From Stentor roeselii (taxonomy: Eukaryota > Ciliophora > Heterotrichea > Heterotrichida > Stentoridae), in contig RSEH01000243.1 of the NCBI GenBank assembly GCA_006503475.1, forward strand, positions 1 through 64,000: 64,000 nt of DNA, written 5' to 3'. Positions within the stretch are counted from its first letter, which is position 1; every line of letters begins with the position of its first letter. The notes beneath the pieces are model-generated. The model searched no databases, was not told where the DNA came from, and saw only the letters and a list, made by a program, of their open reading frames with translations. The position numbers and the translations under genes are program-made. Shown here in pieces: positions 1-12,423 of this stretch.

Positions 1-1217
1 GAATTCGACACAACCAAATCTTCAACTTCAACAGTTTCTCCAAGAGCTGAATAAAAAGCCCCTAAGTTCCTCGAAAGGTAGTAAAACCCGTTATTATCAA
101 GTTGTCTAACGACAACCTTCCTCTTCACATTAACCAAAACCAATTTTTTCGCATCACAAAAAAAACAATTTTCTTCATCCTTAAAAAAAACAAAGTCTAT
201 CAAAATATCATTTTTTATAACAGTATCAAGAAGCATTCCATTTTTAAAATTAAAAACCTGAACATCATTTCTAAAAATCACGACTTCTAAGCAGTTCGGG
301 TGTAGGACAAAGTCAATTTTTCCCATCTCAAAAAACATAAAAATTTTTTGACGATTTAAAAAATTCCAAACATTTATTCGATTATTCATAAATTTAGCAA
401 ACAAGTACTTTCCATTATTCGATACTTTAAAATAATCAACAGGATTCTGACAGTCAGTCTTTATCTTAAACTCTTTAACATAATTCAAGAAGTTAAAAAT
501 AACGAGATTAAATTTCGAGTTCTGGAAAACGATCATCTTGAACTTCGAGTTCAAAGCAACGACTCTACTTCGATTTCCAGTAATTTTCATCAAAAACCTT
601 TTGGAAGGCAGTTCAAACAAAAAAATCTTTGAATTATCAGAAATGACTAAAAAGTTTCCGTCTTCCAAATAAGCCGCAGAGTTAGAATTCAGTTTTGAGT
701 CCATTCGAACTGAAAACTCTTCTAAGTACCTGTGAGTTTTAAAGTCTTTTGTCATTAAGCAGAGATCAGGCCTTGATAGGCCTGAGGATAAATAATCCTC
801 AAAAGGAATGCTCTTGAAAAAACTGAAAAATATTAAAAATAACTCAAGTTCTAAAAAGTTTTTAAAGTTTAGAGCCTTGCTTATTGAAATTTCTTCGAAA
901 TTCAAGAGTTTTCTTTCAAGCTTTTGTATATACTTTGAATAATCTGGATTTAAATCAGATGGTTTTTGGTGAAGGAATAAAAAGATCTTCAATTTTCTTG
1001 TCAGGTATTCAATCAAGTCAAGACCTGGATGCGTTTCTGAAGGAAAGAAGTGGAAATTAGAAGGAAAGAAGTTGAAATTAGAAGGAAAGAAAAAGTAGTT
1101 GAAATCGCAGTATTGAAAGTGAGGCTTTAAGTACTTTTTCTTTTCGAAGAGAAAACAATCCATGCATTGAACTTGATTGTCCCAGGATTTGGTGAGATTA
1201 CTTAGGATGGCTTTCAT
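1..1217 (-). CDS. Beta-propeller (WD-like) protein, N-terminal part, cut by the window edge
   Basis: Reading the minus strand from the ATG at 1217 gives 405 uninterrupted codons that run off the left edge, so the gene continues outside the window. The start fits because the paralogue at 8170 begins at the same place with nearly the same first residues (MKAILSNLTKSWD here, MKTVLKNFTKTWD there). The middle has propeller-like strands such as NGKYLFAKFMNNRINVWNF and GKIDFVLHP, typical of degenerate WD repeats. No catalytic motif, signal peptide or membrane segment is visible. The tandem copy at 5136-8170 is broken, whereas this one is fully open over the part seen, so it is probably the functional member. 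The function is unknown; a scaffold role would be an inference from the propeller fold only. Confidence 0.8.
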   Translation of the reverse strand, partial: MKAILSNLTKSWDNQVQCMDCFLFEKKKYLKPHFQYCDFNYFFFPSNFNFFPSNFHFFPSETHPGLDLIEYLTRKLKIFLFLHQKPSDLNPDYSKYIQKLERKLLNFEEISISKALNFKNFLELELFLIFFSFFKSIPFEDYLSSGLSRPDLCLMTKDFKTHRYLEEFSVRMDSKLNSNSAAYLEDGNFLVISDNSKIFLFELPSKRFLMKITGNRSRVVALNSKFKMIVFQNSKFNLVIFNFLNYVKEFKIKTDCQNPVDYFKVSNNGKYLFAKFMNNRINVWNFLNRQKIFMFFEMGKIDFVLHPNCLEVVIFRNDVQVFNFKNGMLLDTVIKNDILIDFVFFKDEENCFFCDAKKLVLVNVKRKVVVRQLDNNGFYYLSRNLGAFYSALGETVEVEDLVVSN

Positions 1218-4200
1218 TTTTATTATTGGCTGGAGATTGATTATGAAAATCAATTTGAAATTTTATCAGAGTAGCTCGTATTAGAACAAATTTTAACGAT
1301 GGGTCTTAAGATCGATTATAAATTGGAATGAAAAGTGGAATCTCTGAATATTGTTTAACTTGTTTTCAAATATTCACCAAAGATTGACTTTAAGTGACTT
1401 TAAAGGTAAAACGATCATAGTGATCATTATTTATTCTAAATATATACAATTTCGATAATTTTAAGTAATCAAATATTCAATTATCTTTATATTTACAATT
1501 TTTCACTTTTAAGAGATGTAGGGTGATACTCTCCTGATCCTCTCTAGGTTTTAACCAAATAAAAAAATTATATGAAGGAATAATCGATAAATTTACTTAT
1601 TTCTATATCAAAATCATATTTTATAGAATTTCGCGATATAGGATATTTTGGAAAATGAAAAGCATCATTAATAACTACATCACATTCATACGTATCTTGA
1701 TTTTAAATATTTCACTTCTATAATCTCAGGATTATCTATGTAACTCTTCAAGTATTCTATAATTTTATAGTTCTAATATGAAAGAATTAAATTAAACTAT
1801 GAAAGATTTTCTGTTTTTTTTTTAGGATGGATATTTTGAATGATTTCTAAATAATATCTAAGATTTAAAAGAACTCTTTAAAATGATACCCTGGCAATTT
1901 CTGATTCACTTATGTATTTCTAGTACTTAAACAGAATCCAATATCAAGGTAGTTTCATGTCAAAATAAATAGATTTAAAGAATGCAAGAAAGTCTTTAAA
2001 GTTTAATTTACAATCAATAAAAGTAATCCTTATATACTTTAAAACGTCAATCAACAAAAAATATAACATCAGAAGCATATTGATTGATTTGGGTTTGGTA
2101 TTAGTTTTTATAATGGTTCATATCTGACACCTTACACTAAAAAATTGTGAAATCTGATATTTTTGCTGATATTATAACGAAAATCTAAAGAATTTTAGGA
2201 AATCAGGTTAAATCTTCATTTTAAATGCGTAGATAGTCTAGTGTCGATAAATTCTGAATCACAAATTCATCGAGTTTGAGAAATTTTCATCATATTTTGA
2301 GACAATTTACACTCCACCGAATTTATTCACTCATAATATTAGTTGATATTAGAATTTAATCTTCGAGTTTGTAAAGTTTAGAGTTGATTATTGCGAGGTT
2401 TATGGGATTATTATGAACTCCAATCAATAATATATTCAAAGTTTTTGCATTTTAAAAAATCTACTTAAGAATCTTAAAGAACAATCTGTTTAACCTATTT
2501 GATAATATCACTTTTAAAAATTACTTAAAACTAAGATGCTATGGTAAAGTTTCGCAAGGTATTTCATTGTTTCATTCATGCTAGTTTAATCTCAGATGTT
2601 TCCAAAATTTTAGGGATTCTTGTAGATAATCAAATGCATAAAGTCTCTTAGTAGGTATTTAAACTTAACTATAATCTTTTACTTGAGAGATGATTAATTT
2701 GAGAATATCACTTGGAATTTAAATTGAATGAGACGATCAATCAGCAAGGATTAATCTAAATAAAAGTAGTTTTTGGATTTTTAAATAGAAGTAGCCTATT
2801 TTAAAAGATAAACCTTGAAAGTAACTTCTTGTAATTAGGACTACTCTGAAATCATATACTTATAAGACATTATTACATTTGATAGGTTTATAAGCTAATC
2901 ATGGTTTCTTTAAGCGTCAGTAATCAGTGCAAAACAAAAAAATATACTAATGATTTTTTATTATTACAAATCAAAATCAAAGTCTAACCTGCAGAGTGAT
3001 AGGATTTAGATCTTGACGAAAGAAATGATGAGAATCGAATTTGGGAAATAATTGGTAATGTGAACTAGTTTTCTTTAATTATTATCATATGGAAATTATG
3101 ACACTCTTTGTCTATGCTAATAAAATAGTAAATATTTATCAACAATTTACTGATTTTTTCAATGAAATTTATTGGTTTGAAGATTCAGACTTTCTTTTTA
3201 TTGACATAAATCGGATATACTCTTAGCTTGAATATAAATTACCTATTCTGTTACAGATAACTTAAAGGAAAAACAAAATTTGAGTTATAGAAAGCTGAAA
3301 ATTATAATAATTCGAAACAATCAAGGGTAAGTCAACTGTTTGAATACTCAATTATAAAATATGCTAATTTTAATACGATTAGTATTAAAGCTTTAAAAGA
3401 TGTTGGCAACTAGATGTTGAATTATTAATTCGTATATGCTCGGTTTGAAAATAATTCATTTGTAGCAAGTTTCAACAATGGAAGTTGTTTATATCACATC
3501 ATAGACGAAGATTAATCACCTAATTCATTTCCTTACTCAAATTTCTGCATAATATCAAATAAAAATTCTCTTAACTGTGAAAATTTTATATTCTTTTAAG
3601 TACCTCACTTGCTGTACTAAAACTCAAAAGTTAAAGAATTTGCTTTATTTCTTTAAAATGTTCTAATTTCTCAATGAAAATTTTCTAAATGAGCAAAAAC
3701 TATCTAGTGTTTCGTTTACAGTGATTTCAAATCACACATAGAATTGATTATTTTTAAGGACTCATGGACCAGATATATTGAATAGAAAATGCCCACAATA
3801 AATGTATCAAGTCTTGTAATTCAAGAAAAATTTACATCGAGCTTATGGGCCCTTAAATATTTTTGCTCAGCATATTTCAGAGAAATAATTAAGGGACTCA
3901 AAGCTACTATCTAAAAATTTCACACTATTAATTTAAGAAAGAATTATAATTCTAGTTGTTTTTAGGATAAAATATCTGAGATGAATAATCTAATAATATG
4001 TTCCGAATTATCATATTAAGTTTTCTTATTCCTTACAATATAATAGATGAAGTAGGAATCTATTTATTATTATAATAATTTTCTCATGACATTATAAGAT
4101 AGATTTTGAAATGATGAATACTTATTTGGATCATCAGCTGCTAAATTGACACTTAATAAATTCTATTTTCATCATTAAAGTCCTCTTATTACATAAATCT

Positions 4201-5135
4201 TTAAAATGTGATTCTTTATCCTTATGTGCCTAATCTCACTTAAATCCTGAGGACTAAAAGATCAATAAATATTGTTTCGGTCTAATTTAATACCATCTGA
4301 ATTATTTTAGTTCTATCTTAAAACTTCTTAGCTTTATATGTTGCAATAGACTCATAAATTAAAAAAATAGTCTTGATTTTAAGTAAATAATTTTTTTCAG
4401 CGTCTAAATTTGATTATATAAGTTCTATATGCTAGGTCCTTACCAAAAAAAATGACTAATTTTCATTCAATAAAGGTAAATTTCGCTTTATATACAGAGT
4501 TTAGAATCAATCAGCAAAGAGTTGGCGTTGATCACTTGATTAAAATTATTCTTTTTGTGTCTACCATTTATAGTTTCTCATCTCTTTAAAAGCTTTTGAT
4601 GCCTTATGGACTAGAGGATAAATTTATAGATAATCCTCAATACCTGGCCTTTTCCCTTTTTTTCCAAAAATTATAAAAATTTTTGTTTTCGCAGGAATTT
4701 TTCTATATTTTCTGCTGAAATCTTTGAGTTCAAGCTCGATATTCATCTGTTCAGGTGATTTTTAAACTCTTGTTGAAACTTTACCCAAAAATAATGATTT
4801 ATGTTTAAATAAGGTCAAATTTCAATACATTACATAGTGAAAATAGTTTAGGTAGGGAATACTTGTATCCCTATGAACTGAGAATTATAGAAAATTGATA
4901 TAGTCAATAGTCCTATAAATTTCAAGATTTAAACCTTTTGAAACTCTTCTAGTCTATGAATCCTTCACTAAAGATCTAAGAATAGTCATAATCATAGCAA
5001 AGCCTTCAACTAAACCTCTAACTCATAATTATTTAAAAATACTCTGAAAAACTTCGAGATTCAGCTTGATATAGATTACCAATCAATAATCCAAAAAATC
5101 ATTCAAATCAAGCGTCCATTAATCTCGCTAACTAA
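1218..5135. other. Long AT-rich stretch without recognisable genes
   Basis: About 3.9 kb between the two beta-propeller copies. All frames are closed at short intervals on both strands, and I see no RNA gene, long repeat or coding-like composition. The first 20-30 bp upstream of the start at 1217 resemble the bases upstream of the start at 8170, so the duplication reaches slightly into the 5' flank. Its length contrasts with the gaps of tens of bases in the right half of the window. Confidence 0.6.
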
Positions 5136-8100
5136 TTAACGATAAATGTAAGCCACTTTATTCTCCTGGTCATATATCCAAAACTTATTGAATTTCTCAA
5201 GCACTCCTCCAATCCTCAAATTTTTCTTACCCTTCATGACATCTTTAGGATCTAAAATGCGAGACCTATACAATTTCAAGTTTCCATTACCTTCCTGATA
5301 TAAAATGCCTTCAAGTTAACTTAAAACTTTGATATCTTGAGATTCTTTCATAATATTTAAATTTTCACTGACCCTGTACAAACAAAAGCAGTTTTTTTCT
5401 ATAGACTAAAAAATCCCCAGAGCCAGAAGAAACAACTTAAGGTTTCTAATATTTTCATTTTTCATTGAAAATTGAGTCACTTTCGAAAAGTCTTTCAAAG
5501 CATAGAGTATCAAAACCTTAAGACCTTGACTAACCAAAACAACAATTCGCTCATTTAACAGAAAACATTCATTTTCTTTGAAGATTTTCAATATGAAGGT
5601 ACAAGTTTTCTTAATTTCTGAGTCAAATAAAGTCACTCGATGATTGTCAAGGACTGCAAAACTTTAAAGGTTTTCAGAAATTTTTAATAAACTTGAATCA
5701 GGTTTTGGAAAAATTTTAAAATCAATACTTTCTACAGCTTTTACTATGAAAAGTTGTGATTTTTTTTAGAGGTAGAAAAAGTGGGAATTGTTATTGTTGA
5801 GGGTAATTTCGTAATCGCTGATATTCGCTTCTATGGTATCTCGATGAAATCTTAGACGATGACAAGAGACTTTTTCTGGATGAAGTAAGAAGAGGAACTC
5901 ATTTTAGATGAAGGGACTTGAAATTAAACTTTCAGTGATTTGTTGTTTAATGTTTTTGACTGAAGGTCTATGAGAAAAACAGTAAAAGTATTGAGACTTG
6001 CTTCGATTATTTGATTTTTTTTTTCACTGATCACGATGAGTAGGTCCAAGGAAGATTTCAGGCAAATATTCTCGATTTTTACAAGACAAGAAAAACTTAG
6101 ATTTGGAAGAAACTGTCTCAGGCTTAACACTACCACTTCAGTTTCATTGCAAAAAGCAAGCCATTCAGATGAGTCTTCAATGAACAGCTGCAATAAAAAA
6201 CTAACGGCTTGATTTTTGTCTTAAAAACAAAACAATTTAATTTCGTTGAAAAAATCTTCAACTTTTTGCTGAAGACTAGACAAACATGATCAACTCCCAC
6301 AAAAAGCAAACCTTTGAAAGTAGCCTCTTCATCGTTTATTGGAATTACTGAACTAATCTCATTTCTAGAAAATCTAGAAACTTTCACCTCATTCTTCGCA
6401 AAAATCCCCATCAACTCACATGTATCATTAAAAATCGGAGGAACTTTCGATGAAAAAATTCCATTCAAAGAAGAAAATCGAATCACTTTGAATTTTTTTT
6501 CGATTTCATTTGGAAAAACCACAAACTTCTTATTTTTCGTTAAAGTGAAAATTTCTAGGTCTAAATTTTCCTTGACTGCGAAATCTGAGTAGATTTTCAT
6601 GATCCTGTCTGAAACCTGGGACTTTAAATTGTAAAAGTAATGAAACTGGGTGTCTTGCAACATCAGATATTCACAGCTGAGGAACTAACAGGAGAACTTT
6701 CCACTAAAGTTTAAAATTTCCACATTTTTCTCTGTTTCCTGACAATCCCAGACGTAAACAAAGAACCTCTTCTCGTTCGAGTATGCAATAAACAGCTTAT
6801 CATTGTTAAAAACAGCTTTTTCGATAAACCCATCTTCACAGATAAACTTCAGCTCTTCCAGAAGGAACTTCAAGGAAAAATCTTTCCTTTTTCAATTCGC
6901 ATCTTTGAATTTTCGACTGAAAACATTAGGATGCGCGAATGAAGCAAAGCTGAAAAGGTCATCTTTTACTATTTCATTGAAAGACTTCAAATTAGAACAG
7001 ATAAAATTTTCTAGATCAAGGCTTTCTCCGAGAACTCAGTGAAAAAATTGCAACTCTCTTGAAATGTATTGAAATTCGTAGTTTTCAAAGTTTTTTGATG
7101 ATTTCTTTTGTTTTAGGATTGATTAGAGTTAGTTTATTTATGTCGGAATAGAATAGTTTTTCAGGGCTTTTGAAAAAATTAAGTCTATTGGTTTGTTGCT
7201 TTATGATTGTGTCGAGATTTATGCCTGTTTTAAAGTCATATAAAATATCATCTGCGCTGAATAAAACAATTTCTAAGCCACTTGGATGAAGAACAAAGTC
7301 GATTTTTCCCAATCCATAAAATAAGAAAAGTTTTGTTTTACTCAAGAGATTCCAAATAGTTATCTTCTCGGTTACCAGCCTTGCGAATAAGTGCTTTCCA
7401 TTGCTTGAGACTTTAAAGTAATCAGCTGGCGCCTGGTTGCTAGTTTTAAGTTTGAACTCCTTGACAAAGTTGAAGTAATTAAACACAACCAAGTCGAATT
7501 TTGAGTTCTGGTTAACAATCATACTGAATTTAGAGATCAAGGCAACAACTCCAGAACGATTTCCTGTTATTTTCTTCAAACTTCTTGGAAGGTAACTCAA
7601 ACAAGAAAATTTTTGAATTATCTGACAATGCTCGTATATTTCCTTCTTGATTGTATGTTGAAGAATTTGGATTTAGTTTAGAGTCCATCCTGACTGAGAA
7701 CTTTTCGAAGTACCTTTGAATCTTCTCATTTTTTGCATCAAACAAAGTTCCGGTGTAGACACTCTCAAAATCAAAAAATCCTTAAAATGATTATATTTGA
7801 AATAACTGAAAAAGATCAAAAAAGTCTCGAGTTCTAAAAAATCTTTACATTTGAGATTTTTTTCAATAAAATCTGTTCAAAATTCAAGAATTTCCTTTTA
7901 AGTTTGTCAATAAATTTTCTTCGGTGACACAGACTTGAAAAGGCGGAAGAAATAAGAAAATTTTAATTTCCTTTGTAGATGGCTGATGAACTGAAGACCT
8001 CCAGGTGATTCTAAAGGATGGAAGAGGAATTTTGAATAAAAAAACATAAAATCAAAGATGCAGTATTGAAAGTGGGGTCGTAGGTATTTTTTCTTCTTGA

Positions 8101-8170
8101 AACTCAAATAATCTGAGCACTGGGCCCGGATATCCCATGTTTTGGTGAAATTCTTTAGAACAGTTTTCAT
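5136..8170 (-). pseudogene. Frameshifted tandem copy of the beta-propeller gene
   Basis: This is a second copy of the gene at 1-1217, in the same orientation, about 3 kb long and therefore longer than the part of copy 1 that is visible. Open pieces follow one another in changing frames: 8170-7907, 7745-7530, 7600-7085, then about 7080-6900, 6873-6685, 6663-6130, 6193-5924, 5636-5406 and a C-terminal piece ending at TAA 5136-5138 (ending IYDQENKVAYIYR). One break is clear near 7570-7580, where this copy lacks two T residues relative to copy 1 and changes frame after FELPSK. Another lies near 7905, after KKIY. Because introns here are 15 nt, a multiple of three, splicing cannot explain the frame changes. 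It is an old but still alignable host pseudogene. Confidence 0.8.
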
Positions 8171-8820
8171 TTATTAATGATTGGTTGGAATTCATGGTGA
8201 TTTGTATAAGTATGGCATTTTCAATTAGGCCAAATTATAAGTTTGGGATTAGAAATTTTAGAGATTAAGTAGAGATAATAGTTTCAGCTATAATAACTTG
8301 TGTTCGCTTTAAGCCATCTCTAAGAGAAAAGCATATAATTGTTATCAAAATATAATTTTTCATACTAAAAATCAGATACTTTTTGCAAATCCATCTGGAG
8401 AGTTTTATCGATTACATAAGTAGCCATAATCTAAAAATTTGACTGTTGAATAAAATATAGGCTGAATTCCCAATTCTTAAGAAAGATTACATTATTCAAC
8501 ATTAGTAAAAACATACCAATTCACTAATCTTAAATATTTCCAAATCATTTGAAAAGGGCTGACCAAATTTATTAATTGATAAAATTAAATTCAATCTTAT
8601 CATACATAAGTTTATATTCTTTATATTTCAATATATTCTAATAACCTTAGAAGATTTATGATTTTCTAAGAAAAAGAAATATCATCAAGTTTGAAATCGT
8701 TATTCATTCAATTTAGTCAATTTATCAAATAACTTAGTTAAAGATCTAATAATCACGGCTAAATAAATAATTATCTAATATTTTAATCAATACAGTTATT
8801 AAATGGTAAAACTTGACCAA
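8171..8820. other. AT-rich gap
   Basis: No open reading frame of note and no structured repeat. It separates the start of the beta-propeller pseudogene from a plus-strand surface-protein pseudogene. Confidence 0.5.
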
Positions 8821-10027
8821 AAGTTTATTGTTCAATTTCAAGTTGGTAAATAAAATCATTAAAATGATATCACAGTTGAACTTTCTGACAACGCAAATGC
8901 ATTCATGGTTGATGACTCACAGTAAAAATCAGTAGTTCATATACTGTACAGGCAGAATTTGCTTTATCTGTACCAAAAGACTCAGTTTCTTCATCAGGAT
9001 TCGAAGTTTATATAAACTAAAAAAACTGAGCTGTTGTGACATGGTTCTTATTTCCAAAGATATTTGCAATGATGATCTTGAAGAATATATTAAAGATTAC
9101 GAAGATTCGATGCCATCTATGAAGAATATGATGACTATGAAGAGATTTCAATTGAATTGATTCTTTTGGCGAGATCAGTTTACTTTGTTGGACAGACTCT
9201 TGTTAGTGATAATGCTGATGGAGTACTTCTCCAGGACTTCTCTGTCTTCTTGCACCTAGCAGTGTATACACTTTCGGCGCCTTCGTTGATAACCACTGGG
9301 ACGTTAATGAACTTCCTCCTTTCGATTCAGTTGACGTGACCACTGATGATGCTCTTTCTGTTGCATTATTGATGTTACTGGAGATCTTGTTGAAGCTGAT
9401 ATTGTTAGACTACTCATTCTAAGTTTAGATATTGCACAAGAACAGATTTTTTACCCTGAATCTGATAGGAGAAGACTTAGCACAGCTACTGTTACTTTGA
9501 TTAGTGGAGTCTCTGATACATCATCTGCCAGTTCGAAGGTCAAAAGTCTTGGTACTGCTAAGCTTGCTGCTCAAATCGGAGAGGATTCAGTTTCTGATCC
9601 AGTTGATATCTATGCTGCTAGTAGTTCTGAGTGGGATGGTGAACCTGTTTGGGATGAAGTTGATGACGGCATTGTTAATTTTAACTACACCACAATTGTT
9701 TCTGGATATCTCTACTGTGTTACAGAAATCAACAGCACTTACACATCAGAATACTCAGAGAGAAATATTAGATTCGGACTAGATAGAAATGGAGATGCAG
9801 ACGAAAATAAAGTAAAGGAGAGAGTCTCAGTCGATAACTATGAACATACTTTCTACTATAATGTAACTGGATATGGAGTTTATGACATTGCTTGAATTGT
9901 CTGTGACGATTATCCCATTACACCGAAATGCTCATCAGTTCAAAACTACACCCTTGACTATTCTGATTTGAGCATTAGTGGAGCAGTTGCTTTGGTGATG
10001 GCTGTTGCAGCTTACCTCTTAATTTAG
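8821..10027 (+). pseudogene. Broken surface/secreted protein gene with C-terminal hydrophobic tail
   Basis: Coding-like sequence continues over about 1.2 kb, but the frame changes several times. The best preserved piece is about 9450-9893. It is rich in Ser, Thr, Asp and Glu and carries Asn-X-Ser/Thr sites such as NYTT, NSTYT and NVTG. An in-frame TGA at 9893-9895 follows YGVYDIA, yet the frame then continues as IVCDDYPITPKCSSVQNYT and ends in a hydrophobic tail (SISGAVALVMAVAAYLLI) with no basic residues after it, before TAG at 10025-10027. A hydrophobic extreme C-terminus like this resembles a GPI-attachment signal. The likely ancestor was a secreted, lipid-anchored surface protein. I do not recognise the family. 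Upstream of 9150 the remains are heavily interrupted. Confidence 0.6.
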
Positions 10028-10737
10028 ATAACTTAGTATTAAGAAAGGCTTTGATGCATTCATTTATAGCATTCAGTTTCAATTAAAAATATTTTATTTA
10101 ATGATTTCTTCTTATTGTATTTTTAATGAAAGTAATTTTATGTTTTATTATTTCTGGCTTTACTTTATATATTTATGCATATTTTAATCATTATTGGGGT
10201 TGAGGTTTGAATAAGAATTAGGTTTCCTGACTTTTCTCTGGTTTATTGAGATTCTAAGGATTATCTTGAATGGATATTAAAAAGATTTGATTCAATGAAA
10301 CTAAGAAGGATATAATGACTCTTCTAAAATATATGCTTAGAATCATAATTGGTTAAATTATTGACACCGATACAAATGATCTTGATTAATTGAAACTGTG
10401 ATTTAAAAAAGTTAAAAAACTTTTATATATTTGCTCTCTTCATTTAAAAAAATATCATTTGAACTATTAAAATTGAATCATTTTGCCCGATACGAATTAA
10501 ATTTTCTCTTCTTCCAATAAAAATTTTAATAGTATATCGCTTTAGAAACTCACAAATCGAGTAAAAATTTTTTTTAAGCCTTAATTTGAGTTATTTATTG
10601 AAAATTTTAGATAATTATAATATTCTTGTGTAAAGAAATGGCATTAGAACTTAAATATCCTATAATTTATAGGAATCAATGACTGGCCATGAAATTTCAA
10701 TTTTAATAAGACATTATCTAGCTAATTATTATCAAAT
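10028..10737. other. AT-rich gap
   Basis: About 700 bp of very AT-rich DNA with no supported gene or repeat. Confidence 0.5.
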
Positions 10738-10950
10738 TCATTTCTTGTTACGAAAGGCACATCCACTGAATGTAACATGAGTAGAGATTATATCACTTGA
10801 TGTTATAGCCTGACTCCTTCTCTTTAGTCCAACATGAGCAGAACCAATAGTTTCATTTTTCTTTACAAAAATTTCTTTAAACTCATCCTTATTCATTTTT
10901 CCATCAGAAGTAATAAAAAACTCACAAGTGATACAATTCCAAAGATACAT
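10738..10950 (-). CDS. Possible small protein or gene fragment, 70 residues
   Basis: A 70-codon frame with a true ATG at 10950. Part of it looks protein-like (ITSDGKMNKDEFKEIFVKKN) and base composition is a little less AT-rich than the surroundings. I recognise no domain and no relative in the window. It may be a remnant of a larger gene, since the area around it is a graveyard of broken genes. Confidence 0.25.
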   Translation of the reverse strand: MYLWNCITCEFFITSDGKMNKDEFKEIFVKKNETIGSAHVGLKRRSQAITSSDIISTHVTFSGCAFRNKK

Positions 10951-11415
10951 CCTAATATTAGGTAAACATTTTCATAATAAAAAGTATATTATTGATAAAT
11001 TAAAAGTGGAAATTTATTAAAATTGTAAATTACTGAGGAAAAAGCATAAGAAATGGTGTCAAAATTCGAGAAATAATTTTGAGTGTTTTATTTAATTTGT
11101 AAGAAATAAATTTAGAAAAACTTTATATGAAGTTATTTAAAAGAGAATAAAACCAGGCAGTGCGATTTAGAATGATTCATGGAAAGCATATGGAAAATTG
11201 AAGGATATTCTTTCTGATATGCTATCAGTTGAGCACAAAAAGATAAATCATTCAAAACTATATAAATCCTTCATAATAAAGCACATACTAAAAATTTAAA
11301 GGGATTTGGTTAATCTTTAAATGAAAATGTGGAGGGACACGATATGAGACTCAATTTAAGTTAATTTTGGTCAATTTATGCATAAAAGACTTCACGGATA
11401 ACAAACTTTGAAAAT

Positions 11416-12423
11416 TTATAGATCATCAAAGTGATTATCATTAATAAGCCAAGTATCATCTTTGTATTGTTTTACAGTGTCCAAGTTGAGAAAACTATGT
11501 CTTTTACCAAAAAAACATATTTCAAACATGTCTCCTGCTTCAGCAAAGATGCTTTCTCCAATTGTTGTCGTAATGTTTTGGCACTCCATTGATTCTCTCC
11601 AGTTTTTACAAGGAATTCTCCTAAATAAATTACAGAGTTCATGTAAAAGTACATAAAATGTTCCCCCTTTATCCAATTCCGACCTCCCGGTATCAAACTC
11701 AATAAGATGAATCTTCCTGTTGTGAGTTGTAAAGCCATCTACATTGTACCTGGTAAAAGAGGTTCCATCAACTATAACAATATTGCTTAGAACCTTTTCA
11801 ATGATCTTCTCAAAAGGTTCTGAATTGTCCTTTGATCTTAGATTTTCAAAATACTCGATGAACATTGAATGCCGAAATAAAAATTCTCTGAATTCTGCAA
11901 GGTAAGGGATAAAGCTGTAAGTTGAAGATATGCCTGTGTAATATACAGATATTTCTGATGAAATTGTTTCAAAAAACCTGAATTGTGAAAATTGTAAAAG
12001 AGCTGAGATGTTGAAAGATAATAGTTCTTGAGAGTAGATAACTCTTTTCAGTATTTTTTCAAAACTTGCTTTACCACTGGAAGCGAACTCTTGTAAAATC
12101 CTACGAAAATTCATCTGTTGAGAGATGAAATTTTCCAAGAAGTTTAAAATAAATGCTGCAAAGGCTTCATCTATATCGATAGGCTCTTCTAAACTTTTGT
12201 TCCAAAAAGTTTCACTTAAACATTCTAATTCTGGCTTTAAAGCTTTGAAAACAATTGCAAGATTGATAACAATAAGAGATTCAAGCTCACTGAGATCCAT
12301 GGTAAGGAAGCCTACCCTAATTTTGTTCAATATTTCTTCATCAATCATTTTAGCAGCATTCATTACCTTTGAAAATGTGCTTGGTAAGCTAGAAGAATAT
12401 AAAAAATTCTCCGGCGTAATCAT
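11416..12423 (-). CDS. HELxN-motif protein, shorter paralogue (335 aa)
   Basis: The first ATG in frame is at 12423 (MITPENFLYSS), giving 335 residues; the open frame extends upstream only through non-ATG codons. The N-terminal two thirds are helical with no recognised domain. The C-terminal third matches the gene at 25038-26816 in motif order: a glycine then a hydrophobic run ending in LLHELCN (His261, Glu262, Asn265), an Arg and Cys shortly after (RRIPCKNWRE), then a Glu-Ala-Gly segment followed by FE and FG (EAGDMFEICFFG). HExxH-like spacing plus a downstream Glu-Gly-Phe-Glu motif recalls zinc metallopeptidase-like proteins. The second metal-binding His is replaced by Asn in both paralogues, so catalysis is doubtful. 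The protease gene at 13115-14443 lies about 690 bp away on the same strand. Function unknown. Confidence 0.7.
   Translation of the reverse strand: MITPENFLYSSSLPSTFSKVMNAAKMIDEEILNKIRVGFLTMDLSELESLIVINLAIVFKALKPELECLSETFWNKSLEEPIDIDEAFAAFILNFLENFISQQMNFRRILQEFASSGKASFEKILKRVIYSQELLSFNISALLQFSQFRFFETISSEISVYYTGISSTYSFIPYLAEFREFLFRHSMFIEYFENLRSKDNSEPFEKIIEKVLSNIVIVDGTSFTRYNVDGFTTHNRKIHLIEFDTGRSELDKGGTFYVLLHELCNLFRRIPCKNWRESMECQNITTTIGESIFAEAGDMFEICFFGKRHSFLNLDTVKQYKDDTWLINDNHFDDL

Noticed and set aside
1218-5135. Transposon or virus-like element in the long left gap
   Set aside because: No terminal repeats, transposase, polymerase or integrase-like frame could be seen on either strand.
9504-9782. 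92-codon plus-strand frame overlapping the surface-protein relic
   Set aside because: It is a shadow frame of the better supported reading at about 9450-9893, with poor residue composition.
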